Positions 1 through 8,796 are shown, numbered from the stretch's first letter. The stretch is DNA of 64,000 bases from Candidatus Zixiibacteriota bacterium (GCA_022571985.1 JACZWU010000009.1:1-64000), one strand, 5' to 3'. Numbers and translations are program-made. Notes: a model not told the origin generated them from the letters alone.

Positions 1-403
1 CACATTGAACCTTGAGCTTCTCTCGCTCAGATGTGTTGAGATTAACCAGTAACTCACTGTTTATCTGATTGACCATGTTAAGCATAAATCGCGCTTTGGT
101 CTTAAGTTCTTTCTCATCCGATGCAAATTCAAAACTGGAAAATCCAATACTGGCATCGCCGACGTGGCAATTCACGCAGCGAACACCAAGGGCCGATGTA
201 AATTTTTTCATAATACCGACCAATTTGGATTTCGTGATATCCTGTGGAAGAACTTTAAGGTTCTCAAACTTGTCCGGAATCTGCGCTCGAATAGTACTTT
301 GGCCTGCAAGCAAAAAGAAAACAAAGGCAAGTGCGAATATCATAACTTGTTCGCGCACCTTCCTCGTAGATTGATGGCTGTCTTTAATTGTATTTGGTCT
401 CAT
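1..403 (-). CDS. c-type cytochrome, reaction-centre-cytochrome-like (3' end outside window)
   Basis: The reading frame opens at an ATG at 403 on the minus strand and runs off the left edge, giving 134 residues. Residues about 20-40 form a signal peptide (hydrophobic run, then a QS..RAQ cleavage region). A single heme-binding motif CVNCH lies at residues 76-80, inside a segment (VLPQDITKSKLVGIMKKFTS, then ALGVRCVNCHVG) typical of small periplasmic multi- or mono-heme proteins related to the photosynthetic reaction-centre cytochrome subunit. This fold is widespread in non-phototrophs, so it does not indicate photosynthesis. A GAAAGGA ribosome site lies about 10 nt upstream of the ATG. The function is periplasmic electron transfer by family knowledge; the partner is unknown because the neighbouring gene is off the window. 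Confidence 0.8.
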   Translation of the reverse strand, partial: MRPNTIKDSHQSTRKVREQVMIFALAFVFFLLAGQSTIRAQIPDKFENLKVLPQDITKSKLVGIMKKFTSALGVRCVNCHVGDASIGFSSFEFASDEKELKTKARFMLNMVNQINSELLVNLNTSEREKLKVQC

Positions 404-515
404 AAGGATAGTATCCTTTCAAAATTAATTTTAAATCAGGCTTAAAAAAGTATCAGATTAGATTACGCAGAACAATCAGAAAAGTTACAGGTCTATTGGT
501 GCTTCAATATCTTGG

Positions 516-660
516 CTTTCCAGCTTTAGTCCCGTGTAATCTCGGGGCGAAGGCTGGAATCCATCTTTCTTGCAGTCACCCCGAGCCTTATGTCTTTCCA
601 GCGCAGGCTGGAATCCATCTTTTTTTCCGTCATTCCCGCGCAGGCGGGAATCCATCTTCT
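516..660. repeat. Three adjacent GGAATCCATCTT palindromes, one filled and two empty
   Basis: Positions 516-568 read CTTTCCAGC, then an inner hairpin module TTTAGTCCCGTGTAATCTCG-GGGCGA, then AGGCTGGAATCCATCTTT. Positions 594-620 carry the same outer arms joined directly by GCA (an empty version). Positions 631-657 carry CATTCCCGC-GCA-GGCGGGAATCCATCTT, again empty. The stretch 404-789 contains these palindromes, the next repeat and no gene that I can support. Confidence 0.85.
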
Positions 661-670
661 ATTATAATTG

Positions 671-724
671 TCATGGTGAGCGGAGTCGAACCATGCTCTG
701 TCATACTTCGACTCCGCTCAGTAT
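671..724. repeat. CTTCGACTCCGCTCAG-type palindrome pair
   Basis: GTCATGGTGAGCGGAGTCGA is followed by its inverted partner TCATACTTCGACTCCGCTCA and GTATGACG, so the unit folds on itself as a long imperfect hairpin. Related half units occur at 1096-1118, 38517-38583 and inside the attachment-site copy at 23966-24008. Confidence 0.75.
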
Positions 725-789
725 GACGCACAGGAACTCACGATGAATGGTGGGCCACCCAGCGAACGGTGACTCAATTCTTTATTGAT

Positions 790-1053
790 TCAATAATCTA
801 CCCTTCCATCAGCATAGAAAAACATGGTTCCAGAAACGGGGAAAAGAGAACTTATCCCATCATCGTTTATTTCAATTGCCAATCGAATATATTTCTCTTC
901 TTGCTCAAGTTTTAATACCTTAACTTCATATGAAATATTACCGGCATTGCTTTCGTAAGAAAACGGCGTTTCCATAGTCAGAATCTCATTATATGTTTTC
1001 TTACTCCAATTATTTGTTTCAATCTTCAATATATCCTCAAGTGTCTTTCTCAT
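790..1053 (-). CDS. Small hypothetical protein, 87 aa
   Basis: I do not recognise a family. The protein is soluble and acidic, without signal peptide or membrane segment; its middle (residues ~30-70) alternates hydrophobic and charged residues as in a small beta sheet, and it ends with FFYADGRVDY. A strong GGAGGT ribosome site lies 11 nt before the ATG, which supports a real gene. It stands alone between palindromic repeats on both sides. It could be a cargo or immunity-type small protein, but nothing in the sequence shows that. Confidence 0.55.
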   Translation of the reverse strand: MRKTLEDILKIETNNWSKKTYNEILTMETPFSYESNAGNISYEVKVLKLEQEEKYIRLAIEINDDGISSLFPVSGTMFFYADGRVDY

Positions 1054-1095
1054 CGTGATTTTTAACCTCCGTGCATTCCTGTATCACACTTCTTT

Positions 1096-1118
1096 CCTTC
1101 GACTCCGCTCAGGGTGAC
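1096..1118. repeat. CCTTCGACTCCGCTCAGGGTG repeat copy
   Basis: Half unit of the CTTCGAC/CTCAGG dispersed family, placed between the 3' end of the RecB-like nuclease gene and the 87-aa gene. Confidence 0.6.
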
Positions 1119-1128
1119 GCTCCTAAAC

Positions 1129-2361
1129 CTATTCATTTTCCCCCGGCTTTTTGTAATTCACCCGCACGGTGGCTGATTCTTTTAGTCGGATAAATTCTTT
1201 CAATATCTCCAGTTCGTTTTCCGGCAGCCGTTTTTTCAGGTAGGCTTCTTTTAGGAGGGCGGTAGTGTCGACCGTCATATACTCGTCGTAGCCCAGCTCA
1301 CGGATTTTACTGACCAGCTCGGCAAAGGCCTCGGCGCTTTCGGATTTGGTCACAAACTTTTCGGTCTGCTTGATAGAGACTTTGACAGAAGCGCCATCGG
1401 CATCAAACGAAGTCAGACCGGTAATTTTGCCCATCTCCACCATCTCTGCTTTTGTTGCATCAAGCTCTGATTTTATATCTTTATTCTTGGTGTGTAACTC
1501 AACATAACGATCGGCAATTTCTCTGGCCTTCTTGGCGCGTTCAATTTCATCCATATCTGCAAACTCAGAGCCGTCATCACTCATCAGCCGCTTATGAATC
1601 TTGGCCGGGCAATGCTGAAAATATTCACAGTAGCTGCAGTAGTGACCTTCTTTGGGGTTATAGTTGCCGAGACGGGCAGCGTCCTGAACTTCCAGCACGG
1701 CGTTTCTGTATTCGCCCGCTACCACGTCAAGCTCGTCGGCCGACATCTGGTATCTGACAATTTCATCTTTGCGCAGATAGAAATGAGTCAGCTCTACGTT
1801 CTCGTATTGCGGGTGAGTCGCTTTTAATGCCAGGCGATACAAGCCCATTTGGTAGTAAAAGCCTTTTTCTGTGTGGCTGTAGATTTTGTTACCTGTCTTA
1901 AAATCACGGATTTCGATGGTACCGTCTTCTCTTTTAAGAAGCAGGTCAATTATAGCTGTAAACTTAAAAGGCGTACCGGGCAGCTCAAATCTCAGTCTCA
2001 TTTCAGAACCTAAGAGAACACCGTCGTTAAAGGGCTGATACTTGTTATAATATTTTTCGAGCATCTCGCGGCCGATGCGAATGTAATCATCAATCGTATA
2101 CATTTCGCTTGAAGGTACGATATGCGCCCGTTTCGGTTTTTCCCAATGAGCATGGTAAGTTTCCAGCAATGTTTTAAGAGGATATTCGACGCCGTCTGAG
2201 ACATGCTTGTACAAATCTTTGAGCGAGCGGTGCACAGCATCACCAAGATAAAGGTCGGCGGAAATACGGACGGGTACTTCGACCCGGTCAAGATATTTGA
2301 ACTTATATTGCTGCGGGCACTGCTCAAATAAGTTTAATGCTGAGTAGCTGTACTGCGCCAT
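1129..2361 (-). CDS. RecB-family PD-(D/E)XK nuclease with Fe-S cluster
   Basis: A 410-aa Cas4/AddB-like nuclease. The Fe-S cysteines are C15 (EQCPQQYKFKYLDR) and C242, C245, C251 (YCSYCEYFQHCP), the split arrangement expected for a 4Fe-4S cluster that pins the nuclease domain. Catalytic motifs follow the family order: H44 (GDAVHRSL), D139 (IIDLL), D153-x-K155 (RDFKTG) and Q171-xxx-Y175 (QMGLY). After about residue 260 there is an extra ~150-aa helical, charged region without a recognised domain. By family knowledge it is a DNA exonuclease; no helicase partner or cas gene is nearby, so it probably acts as a stand-alone repair enzyme. The start is supported by AGAGGA 9 nt upstream. It follows a glycosyltransferase gene by 18 nt and may be co-transcribed with it. 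Confidence 0.85.
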   Translation of the reverse strand: MAQYSYSALNLFEQCPQQYKFKYLDRVEVPVRISADLYLGDAVHRSLKDLYKHVSDGVEYPLKTLLETYHAHWEKPKRAHIVPSSEMYTIDDYIRIGREMLEKYYNKYQPFNDGVLLGSEMRLRFELPGTPFKFTAIIDLLLKREDGTIEIRDFKTGNKIYSHTEKGFYYQMGLYRLALKATHPQYENVELTHFYLRKDEIVRYQMSADELDVVAGEYRNAVLEVQDAARLGNYNPKEGHYCSYCEYFQHCPAKIHKRLMSDDGSEFADMDEIERAKKAREIADRYVELHTKNKDIKSELDATKAEMVEMGKITGLTSFDADGASVKVSIKQTEKFVTKSESAEAFAELVSKIRELGYDEYMTVDTTALLKEAYLKKRLPENELEILKEFIRLKESATVRVNYKKPGENE

Positions 2362-2379
2362 TTTCTTAAGTCCTCTATT

Positions 2380-3390
2380 TTAGTTTTTTGAGGCGTGCGA
2401 CAACAGCTGTCTCAAAAAACCGAGCCCCAGCCCGAAATGAATCGCCGGAAAAATAACCAGACCATATAACAAACAGCCTAAATAATGCCGCTGCACGGCC
2501 AGATATCCGGAAAAAAATATAACCACTAACAGATAGACGAAAACCATCTGCCTGAAATAGTCAAACATTGTCGTCGAGAAAAAAGAAAAAACCAAAAGGA
2601 TAAAAAACACGCCCACCCCAAACCCGGCCAGCCACTGCATTACGGAGTACTCGTCATGTTTTCTGGCAAACCGAAAGCGCCCCCTGCCATAGCGGTACAT
2701 CTGCGTCCATAGTTCGCGAAAAGTTTCCGGCGGATAATATGCCTGTCGTATTTTTTGAGTCAGGTAAGATTTTAGTCCGGCAAGTTTTAAGCGGTAGTTA
2801 AATTCGACATCTTCGCAGCCGTCGAATGATTCATCAAAATAACCTACTTTTTCAAAAACTGAGCGAAGATACATGGCACCTGAAGCAATCGGGTCAATCG
2901 GCCCCTCGAATCCTTCAAAAATCTCCTGCCCCGGACGATGCCCTAATATAGATGAGCGACAATGGGCGGTTGAAATCTGAAATTCGTTGCTGTCCGGCGG
3001 CGCCAGAGGCTGCGGACGGCAGAGACAATCGGACGCTGTCGATTCAAAAGTCTCGACCATGCTGCGGATGATATCTTTGGTCGGAAAATAGCTGCGGACA
3101 TCAAGCGTCATCAGATATGGCGCTGTGGTGTTCTTGATGCCAAGATTGTAGCCCGAGGCCTGCAAACCGCCTGCGTTATCCAGAATTTTTAAGGAGCCGA
3201 AGCGCTTTTTGAATTTTTCTACTACAGTTCGGGAATTGTCTCGTGAATAACCCAGTGCCACTACTATTTCGATTTTGTCCATCGGGAAATCCTGAAGATA
3301 AACCTGATCCAGCAGGCGGCTGATATGTTTCTCATCATTTTTAACCGGAATTACGATGGCAACTTTGAATTTCGATTTTCTAACAGGCAA
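2380..3390 (-). CDS. Family 2 glycosyltransferase with C-terminal membrane segments
   Basis: A 336-aa GT-A enzyme. The nucleotide-sugar domain opens with AIVIPVKNDE (residues 11-20); the usual DxD position reads DVRS (residues 97-100), a variant seen in ExoA-like succinoglycan enzymes; a conserved EDVEFNYRL motif follows near residue 200. Residues ~250-330 contain three to four hydrophobic segments, placing the enzyme at the inner membrane. It likely adds a sugar to a lipid-linked intermediate for surface polysaccharide. The start codon is TTG at 3390 with AAAGGGA upstream; no ATG fits before the catalytic domain. The neighbour upstream is a second glycosyltransferase, so the two probably serve one glycan pathway. 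Confidence 0.85.
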   Translation of the reverse strand: MPVRKSKFKVAIVIPVKNDEKHISRLLDQVYLQDFPMDKIEIVVALGYSRDNSRTVVEKFKKRFGSLKILDNAGGLQASGYNLGIKNTTAPYLMTLDVRSYFPTKDIIRSMVETFESTASDCLCRPQPLAPPDSNEFQISTAHCRSSILGHRPGQEIFEGFEGPIDPIASGAMYLRSVFEKVGYFDESFDGCEDVEFNYRLKLAGLKSYLTQKIRQAYYPPETFRELWTQMYRYGRGRFRFARKHDEYSVMQWLAGFGVGVFFILLVFSFFSTTMFDYFRQMVFVYLLVVIFFSGYLAVQRHYLGCLLYGLVIFPAIHFGLGLGFLRQLLSHASKN

Positions 3391-3501
3391 CTGTATTCCC
3401 TTTATTTTGGCTTATTTTAGAATAACGAATGATAGCTTGATACGGAAAATCTTCAAGCAAAAAGTTGGTTTTATGGCAAAATGTGATGTGAGGAAATAAT
3501 T

Positions 3502-4536
3502 CTAAGGCTTTGGCAGCTTTTTGGCCTCAGCTGATATTTTGGCAACTGTCTCAGGCGCTTCGATAAGGTCAATAATGGCACCTGCCAATCCGCCGACAGC
3601 ATTATGCCTGACCAGCACACCGTTCCGATTGTGCTCAATCAATTCTCTGGAACCGGAGGTGTCGAAACTTATTACCGGCAATCCGACCGACATGGCGCAG
3701 GTCATGGCGACCGATACAGTTTCTGAAGACGAACAGTTTATAAAAAGATCTGCACCGGCATACGATTTCCGCAGGGAATCGGAGTCGTCCAATGCCCGAC
3801 AGTCAACACCATTCAGGGTTCTCATTGCCGGACTCATCAGCAATTTTATTATATGTTTCTTATGAGTCAGTACAATCAGCTCGGCCCGGGGATATTTCTG
3901 CTTCACCAGTTCGAACGCTCTTAACAGAGTAAAAAGACCGGCCAATTGACCGTCTGGCTCAACTACCAGCAGGCTTGGTTGAACCGAAACTATCTCTTTT
4001 TTCTCATAAATATTGGCATCACAGGGAGGCAGGTAGAGTTTGCTGGCGATTTTTTGCCTCAGCAGCTGTCGCTGCAAAAATCTGCTGGCTACGTAAACTT
4101 TATTACAAATTGATAAGAGTGCACCATGAAAACGTGAGACGCTGCTGTCGATTGACTCCCCTGGATAATAAAACAGGCTGACTTTTTTGCCAAAAAACCT
4201 GCCGATTAATACTAAGGGCAAGACACTCTTTATGAATGAGCCAGAACCAGTATAAATTATTTCAATCGAACCTGCGCTCGGTATTAGTCTTAGAAACTTC
4301 TGCCATTTATGATATGCTGAACTGAGCTGAGCAGACTCGATCAAAATTACAGAGTCTGTCTTATTTTGACTCTCTTTGGTCTTACTGAGTTTTCGTTTAT
4401 AGATTGCGGCAATCGCCCTGCCGGTCGCAAAAGGGTCAGGGCCGGCTTCAATTATCAGCTTAGTTTTTGAGCGCTCTCTTGGGAGAACGGCCGCAAATTC
4501 ATCGCCTCTGAGTATGTGATCTTTGCTGTGACTCAT
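3502..4536 (-). CDS. Family 4/1 glycosyltransferase (GT-B fold)
   Basis: About 344 residues. The C-terminal half carries the GT-B donor-binding signature: a GADLFINCSSSETVSVAMTC segment followed by SVGLPVISFDTSGSRELI, with the ExxxxxxxE-type spacing between Glu residues. The N-terminal half is divergent. No signal peptide or membrane helix is clear, so it is cytosolic or peripheral. The first in-frame TTG (4539) is directly followed by ATG at 4536, which I take as start. A 111-nt gap separates it from the downstream family 2 enzyme on the same strand; both likely build a surface glycan. Substrate cannot be told from sequence. Confidence 0.82.
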   Translation of the reverse strand: MSHSKDHILRGDEFAAVLPRERSKTKLIIEAGPDPFATGRAIAAIYKRKLSKTKESQNKTDSVILIESAQLSSAYHKWQKFLRLIPSAGSIEIIYTGSGSFIKSVLPLVLIGRFFGKKVSLFYYPGESIDSSVSRFHGALLSICNKVYVASRFLQRQLLRQKIASKLYLPPCDANIYEKKEIVSVQPSLLVVEPDGQLAGLFTLLRAFELVKQKYPRAELIVLTHKKHIIKLLMSPAMRTLNGVDCRALDDSDSLRKSYAGADLFINCSSSETVSVAMTCAMSVGLPVISFDTSGSRELIEHNRNGVLVRHNAVGGLAGAIIDLIEAPETVAKISAEAKKLPKP

Positions 4537-4660
4537 CAATTATTCTACTGATTTTCGGTCAAAAAGTACCAAAAATTGTCCGAAAGTTTAAGTTTGTGCC
4601 GATTTTGGCCAATGCCTATTATTAGGCCGTTGCAAATCAACCAGAAAGCGAGTTTATCTT

Positions 4661-5923
4661 ATGACCGGCAAAAGTGGCAATATTATTCTTATCGGCATGA
4701 TAGCAGGAGCTGCCCTGGGCGTGATGGGCGGGCTCTGGCTTGGAGATGTTTTCCTGGCTACCGCCTTTATTGGTACGATCTTTTTAAACGCCCTTAATAT
4801 GGTAGTTATTCCGCTGGTTGTCGCCACTATGATAGTGGGCATCACCTCGCTGGGCGATATCAGCAAACTTGGCCGCACCAGCGGCAAGACTATTTTGTTC
4901 TATATGACCACTACCGGAATGTCGGTTTTGGTCGGCCTGATTTTGGTCAATATCATTAGTCCGGGCAGCGGGGTCGAACTCTGGCAGACCGAGATTCCGG
5001 ATCTGGTCAAGTCCAGTGATAAAAAGGGCATAATTGATGTCATCATCGGGCTCGTTCCCAAAAATGTTTTCAAGGCCGCCGCCGACGGCAAGATTTTACC
5101 GCTGATAGTTTTTTCACTGCTGCTGGGCGGAGTGCTTTCGGCCATCGGTGAAAAAGCCAGAACGGTTATAAGTTTCTTTGAAGGCTTCAGCCTGGCTATG
5201 ATGAAAATCGTCCACCTGATAATTTATATGGCACCTCTGGGCGTTATGTCTTTGATAGGCACCATCATTGCCCAAAACCGCGACTCGGTCGAACAGTTAG
5301 TTTCTGGTCTTGGCTGGTATTCGTTTACTGTAATTTTAGGCCTGTCAATTCATGGCCTGATAACCCTGCCGCTATTACTTAAATATTTGGGCAACAGAAA
5401 GCCCTTCCCCTACTTTGTAAACATGGGACCGGCTTTGACAACCGCTTTTACGACTGCTTCTTCCTCAGCGACATTGCCGATTACAATCGAATCGGTTGAG
5501 GTAAAGAATAAAGTCGACAGCCGTGCCGCTTCGTTTGTTTTGCCGTTGGGTGCGACTATCAATATGGACGGCACCGCCCTTTACGAAGCTGTGGCGGCTA
5601 TGTTTATCGCCCAGATTTGGGGAATAGAATTAACCTTCGGCCAGCAGGTAATCATCTTTTTGACTGCGACCCTTGCTTCTGTTGGCGCTGCCGGTATACC
5701 GCACGCCGGCACTGTGATGATGGTCATGGTCTTAAATGCTGTCGGACTTCCGCTTGAAGGCATCGGTCTGATATTTGCAATTGACTGGTTTTTGGATCGC
5801 TGCCGGACGACAGTCAATGTCTGGGGCGACTCAGTCGGCGCCGCAGTCATAGCAGAGACAGCAGAATTCGCCGGCAACAGCGGCGGCGGCACGATATTGA
5901 GCAGATTGTTCGGAAAGAAATAG
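4661..5923 (+). CDS. Dicarboxylate/amino acid:cation symporter (DAACS family)
   Basis: A 420-aa inner-membrane transporter of the GltPh/GltT fold with eight membrane segments and two re-entrant hairpins. Visible motifs: the Ser-rich hairpin 1 tip at 267-269 (TTASSSATLPIT), NMDGT at 301-305, hairpin 2 VGAAGIPHAG at 341-350 and TM8 with D379, R382, T383, N386 and D390 in DRCRTTVNVWGD. In GltPh the equivalent Arg binds the substrate side-chain carboxylate and the Asp residues bind Na+ and the amino group, so aspartate, glutamate or C4-dicarboxylate uptake with Na+ is the likely job. It is transcribed alone, divergent from the glycosyltransferases. The ribosome site is weak. Confidence 0.9.
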   Translation: MTGKSGNIILIGMIAGAALGVMGGLWLGDVFLATAFIGTIFLNALNMVVIPLVVATMIVGITSLGDISKLGRTSGKTILFYMTTTGMSVLVGLILVNIISPGSGVELWQTEIPDLVKSSDKKGIIDVIIGLVPKNVFKAAADGKILPLIVFSLLLGGVLSAIGEKARTVISFFEGFSLAMMKIVHLIIYMAPLGVMSLIGTIIAQNRDSVEQLVSGLGWYSFTVILGLSIHGLITLPLLLKYLGNRKPFPYFVNMGPALTTAFTTASSSATLPITIESVEVKNKVDSRAASFVLPLGATINMDGTALYEAVAAMFIAQIWGIELTFGQQVIIFLTATLASVGAAGIPHAGTVMMVMVLNAVGLPLEGIGLIFAIDWFLDRCRTTVNVWGDSVGAAVIAETAEFAGNSGGGTILSRLFGKK

Positions 5924-5942
5924 TTTAGATACGTAATACAAT

Positions 5943-6003
5943 CGTCACCCTGAGCTTGCTTTAGTCCCAAGTTCGCTTTGCCGGACGGGGGTCGAAGTGT
6001 CAT
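5943..6003. repeat. Nested palindrome: CACCCTGA arm with inner TTTAGTCCC module
   Basis: GTCACCCTGAGCTTGC is followed by TTTAGTCCCAAGTTCGCTTT and a CCGGACGGGGGTCGAAGTGTC arm. It is a diverged filled copy of the CTTCGAC-type palindrome just after the symporter stop codon. Confidence 0.6.
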
Positions 6004-6026
6004 TCTCGTGTAGGTCAGGATTTCGT

Positions 6027-6063
6027 GGGCGGCCCGCGTAAGACGGGTCCCATCTGCCCCTCC
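6027..6063. repeat. GTGGGCGGC...CATCTGCCCC repeat
   Basis: Copy of a second dispersed family whose ends read GTGGGCGGC and ATCTGCCCC. Other copies are at 26575-26614, 38610-38735 and 56722-56751. Confidence 0.6.
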
Positions 6064-6070
6064 TAAATCT

Positions 6071-6151
6071 GTTGTAGGTCAGTACCCGCCTCCTTGGCGT
6101 GGTCCTAACGATTAAGACTAAACATGTCAGGAAGAAAGATTCCCGACCTAC
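6071..6151. repeat. GTAGGTCAG...CCGACCTACA inverted repeat
   Basis: TGTAGGTCAG at the left and CCGACCTACA at the right form the outer arms of an ~80-bp unit. The right arm and the following ~20 nt recur at 8797-8820, each time directly behind the 3' end of a minus-strand gene with a dockerin-like tail. Confidence 0.6.
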
Positions 6152-6159
6152 AATTCATA

Positions 6160-8616
6160 TCAATAGCAGGGCCCCGGTGCCGGGCCGCCGCGGAATATAA
6201 AGTCGACAAGGTAGGTTAGATCAAGAATATTTGATGGTGTGCCGTCGTTATTCAAATCAGCTTTTTCATCACAAGGTGCGAGAAGGCCGCCACGAAAGAT
6301 GAAGTCAACCAGATAAGTCAAATCAAGGATATTAGCATCACTACCGTCATCGTTTATATCTCCGCTGCTACCTATACAACAAGCAATGATCGGTTCAAGA
6401 CAGGTGCAATCGACTATTTGCAGCGGCACTATCCCCATTGCAATATTGTCGGCAAGCTGGCTTACATCAAGCAAATTGATAATGCAATCGCCGTTGTAGT
6501 CAGCATTGGCTAACGGATAAGGTGCAGGACCAGTTTCTGCCAAAAAATTAATCAATGCTGTCACGTCATTTGCGTCAATATCCCTGTCACCATCGGCATC
6601 ACCCGGCATTTGAATCATACAAGAGTCTGGTTTTGTTTTCTCCAATAAGAATAAGCCCGAATACTGATCGGAAACAATAATTCTCCCTGACTCAAAATAT
6701 GGGTAAACTGTCCAGGCGCCTCCATTGTCGAATCCAATAGGTAAATAGGTGTCATAATAGCCTATATTGACAGGATTTTCCGGATCGATGACGTTGTACA
6801 ACTGTGCCCCCTGCGAATAATGGGCTATATATAATATCCCATTTTTTTCGTAGCAATTATGCACTACTGCCAGCGAACTTATATTTATCTCGGAAACTAA
6901 GCTGATATTTTCAAGATTGCGAAGGTCAAAAATTCTGGTGTGATTTCCTGACGTTCCAATCTCATCACCAATCGCTACATAATTCATTCCTTGCAGGAAT
7001 TCTGCGTTGTGAGCCCCGGAACCTGGGTAATTAAATCGTTTGATAAGAGACGGTGCGGATTTATTACTTACATCAATGATGTCAATTCCCTCTCCGTAAA
7101 CACCAAGTGCGATCAAAGTGTCGTTATAAATGTCAACATCGTGATAATAGAACGGTTGAAACTCACCCACCTTTACTGGTACCGCCGGATTGGAAATATC
7201 AAAAATTTCCAGTCCGCCAGTTGCTTCGTTTCCGACAACATATAAATAGTCGCCGTCGACCATGCAATTATGCGCACCAAGGCCGCCATCAAGAATAATT
7301 TCAGAGACTTTTACCGGAGCAGTAACATCCGAGATGTCAAATATCTGCACCGGTTCAAATTGGGCGACCACGATCGCATAATGCCTATAAACTTTTACAT
7401 CATGGCAGTCTGGATTTTCGGTTACGACTGGCATAAACCCAACTTCGTCAATCGGATCCAGGCTGAGATCTATGATGCTTACTCCTTCACTCCGATGGTT
7501 CAACAGTCCGTACTCTTTCCCGGTAGCTGAGTCGGTATAGCCCCAGCAATCTCCATAAGCGTCGGTGCCGCTGCGACCGTCCCAAATACCAATTAGCCGC
7601 ATATTTTCTGCAACAATACGTGCCTTAATTTCAATTTCTTTGGATTCCCCAACTAGAATAGACATCGAATCTATTGCCTCTATCCGATAAAAGTAAGTCT
7701 GCCCAACTTCTAATCCGGTATGAGTGTAAGCAGGCGGTGTTCCCGGAACCTGCGCCGCAATAATATTGGCAGGTGAAGATGTACCATAATAGATGTCAAA
7801 ATGGTCAACCACTTCCGAACCGGTATAAGACCATCTGAGATACATTTTAGAGCTGTCCGGCCTGGCTTCGAAATCAGCTACATGGATAGGAGAAATTGTT
7901 AGCGTGCACGGATGACTTTCAAAAAAAGTATGTCCCTTTGCAACCCTCGACCGCCAGAAGTACAGGATATCCATATCTGAACCGCTGTCAAATGGGTTCG
8001 AGGTGGCATATGTCAGTCCCGTGCCATCGTAGTCGCTTAGCATAATATACAGCCATTCGTAATTACCATATCCTGAAGTGTCCGGGTCCCATTGATGGTT
8101 CGGAGCTATACTTACTGCACATTCACTAAAACAGATATTTAACCTCCGCGGGTTGAGCGGGTCAGTCATATCCCAGGCCTGGCCGGGAAAAGTGCCAACT
8201 CCTGCTCCAACCGAGTCCGGGTGAAAATCTGATCGAAAGGTTTGGCACAAAGTCTGATTGCCAGCTCCGGTGTCAAAAACAATACTTACTTTAACATAGT
8301 CTCCGGTTTCGAGGTTAGTGCATGAGTAGTCAACTCCTTTCCAAATACTCCAGTTAAAAGTTTCTCCGGCCCAAGCGCTACCGCTCATCCATTCTGTCGG
8401 ACCAGTCCAGACAGCGTTAATTTCGGGCTCGCTATAATTCGACGTCCCTCCTCCGCAGGTGCCAGACGAGACACAATATGCGCTTTCTATCTGAGTCACC
8501 GATTGTTGGCTGTAAATATCTTCTGCTTTGGAATCGCAAAGAGGTTTGGCGCTTCTAAGCGGACTTGATAATCCCAGAAGTAATAAAATAATAATTACTG
8601 GATGTTTCAGCTTCAT
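6160..8616 (-). CDS. Secreted LVIVD-propeller protein with fibronectin type III domain and dockerin-like tail
   Basis: About 818 residues. Order: signal peptide (1-23), an N-terminal region of ~220 aa of unknown fold, a fibronectin type III-like domain (~255-345), an LVIVD-repeat beta propeller of the choice-of-anchor B type (~345-690, with repeats such as HRSEGVSIIDLS and GGLEIFDISNPAVPVKVGEF), then dockerin-like calcium-loop repeats (GDADGDRDIDANDV; GDINDDGSDANILDLTYL; DLNNDGTPSNILDLTYL) and a terminal GPAPGPCY. The propeller probably binds a ligand at the cell surface or outside; function is not known. I place the start at ATG 8616 rather than the GTG at 8622. The 3' end and its downstream flank match those of the next gene (10335-8818) at DNA level. 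Confidence 0.8.
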   Translation of the reverse strand: MKLKHPVIIILLLLGLSSPLRSAKPLCDSKAEDIYSQQSVTQIESAYCVSSGTCGGGTSNYSEPEINAVWTGPTEWMSGSAWAGETFNWSIWKGVDYSCTNLETGDYVKVSIVFDTGAGNQTLCQTFRSDFHPDSVGAGVGTFPGQAWDMTDPLNPRRLNICFSECAVSIAPNHQWDPDTSGYGNYEWLYIMLSDYDGTGLTYATSNPFDSGSDMDILYFWRSRVAKGHTFFESHPCTLTISPIHVADFEARPDSSKMYLRWSYTGSEVVDHFDIYYGTSSPANIIAAQVPGTPPAYTHTGLEVGQTYFYRIEAIDSMSILVGESKEIEIKARIVAENMRLIGIWDGRSGTDAYGDCWGYTDSATGKEYGLLNHRSEGVSIIDLSLDPIDEVGFMPVVTENPDCHDVKVYRHYAIVVAQFEPVQIFDISDVTAPVKVSEIILDGGLGAHNCMVDGDYLYVVGNEATGGLEIFDISNPAVPVKVGEFQPFYYHDVDIYNDTLIALGVYGEGIDIIDVSNKSAPSLIKRFNYPGSGAHNAEFLQGMNYVAIGDEIGTSGNHTRIFDLRNLENISLVSEINISSLAVVHNCYEKNGILYIAHYSQGAQLYNVIDPENPVNIGYYDTYLPIGFDNGGAWTVYPYFESGRIIVSDQYSGLFLLEKTKPDSCMIQMPGDADGDRDIDANDVTALINFLAETGPAPYPLANADYNGDCIINLLDVSQLADNIAMGIVPLQIVDCTCLEPIIACCIGSSGDINDDGSDANILDLTYLVDFIFRGGLLAPCDEKADLNNDGTPSNILDLTYLVDFIFRGGPAPGPCY

Positions 8617-8796
8617 ATGCACGGTCTCATTTTCGGGCCGGAATAAGTCGGGGACTCCACGTTGCTGCCCTATCTCAATTCAAGATAATCAATTTTCTCT
8701 ATTCTTCAAGATTAAATTGTCGAATTCTCAGGGGGTTTTGAGATGCCAACTGCTGAACATTACCAACAGTCGTCAGAACCCGCCCCAGAGTCTGGT

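Noticed and set aside
516-660. CRISPR-like array of GGAATCCATCTT repeats
   Set aside because: Copies are palindromes with uneven spacing and no unique spacers of constant length; there is no cas1/cas2. The Cas4-like protein at 1129 is a stand-alone RecB-family nuclease.
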